DNA of 6,487 bases, from NCBI GenBank assembly GCA_019323525.1, contig JAHWHD010000065.1:1-6487 (forward strand), in the 5' to 3' direction. The notes under the pieces were generated by a model. That model searched no databases. It had not been told where the DNA came from and worked only from the letters and a program-made list of their open reading frames with translations. This document shows, piece by piece, positions 6,471 to 6,487 of the stretch; position 1 is the stretch's first letter; each line of letters starts with the position of its first letter. The translations under genes were made by a program, and so were the position numbers. This DNA is from Candidatus Woesearchaeota archaeon (GTDB lineage: Archaea; Nanobdellota; Nanobdellia; Woesearchaeales; JAHWHD01).

Positions 6471-6487
6471 GTATGCGTCGGCCGGGA
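6471..6487. other. GC-rich edge, possibly the start of a structured RNA or another gene
   Basis: The last 17 bases (GTATGCGTCGGCCGGGA) are far richer in G+C than the A/T-rich intergenic DNA beside them. In AT-rich archaea such islands often mark tRNA or other structured RNA. GCCGGGA at 6481-6487 could be a tRNA 5' acceptor strand on the plus strand, or its complement TCCCGGC a tRNA 3' end on the minus strand. The window ends before this can be tested. Confidence 0.2.

Overview
The window looks like chromosomal DNA of an AT-rich archaeon. The evidence is an archaeal-type SMC protein, TATA boxes in place of bacterial -35/-10 promoters, a probably leaderless minus-strand promoter, frequent AGA/AGG arginine and ATA isoleucine codons, and tightly packed small operons. 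The lineage cannot be fixed from sequence alone. An RNase HIII-type gene would be unusual in a classical archaeon, so an uncultivated group such as a DPANN-like lineage is possible, but that is a guess.

Layout. Bases 1-434 (+) are the 3' part of an RNase HIII-like gene that begins upstream of the window. Bases 435-516 are a short intergenic region holding a T-run, a palindromic TATA-like element, and the probable TATA box and Shine-Dalgarno-like sequence of the next gene. Bases 517-4008 (+) are a complete smc gene of 1163 residues with all ABC-ATPase motifs, two long coiled coils and a hinge. After a 16-base convergent gap, a three-gene minus-strand cluster runs from 6437 down to 4025: a PIG-L/LmbE-type deacetylase, a class I SAM-dependent methyltransferase overlapping it by 4 bases, and a GT4-family glycosyltransferase 14 bases further on. 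A TATA box at 6462-6469 lies about 28 bases before the first start codon. The last 17 bases are markedly GC-rich and may be the edge of a structured RNA.

Functionally there are two halves. The plus-strand half is genome maintenance: RNA:DNA hybrid removal and chromosome organisation. The minus-strand half is a likely glycoconjugate unit. A GT4 enzyme paired with a PIG-L deacetylase is the core pairing of three known pathways (GPI anchor, mycothiol and bacillithiol synthesis), here with a methyltransferase between them. Its product is unknown. Motifs in the GT4 enzyme resemble those of lipid glycosyltransferases more than thiol-pathway enzymes. No mobile element, CRISPR array or clearly new defence system was seen. 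The deacetylase-methyltransferase-glycosyltransferase cluster is the most interesting part.
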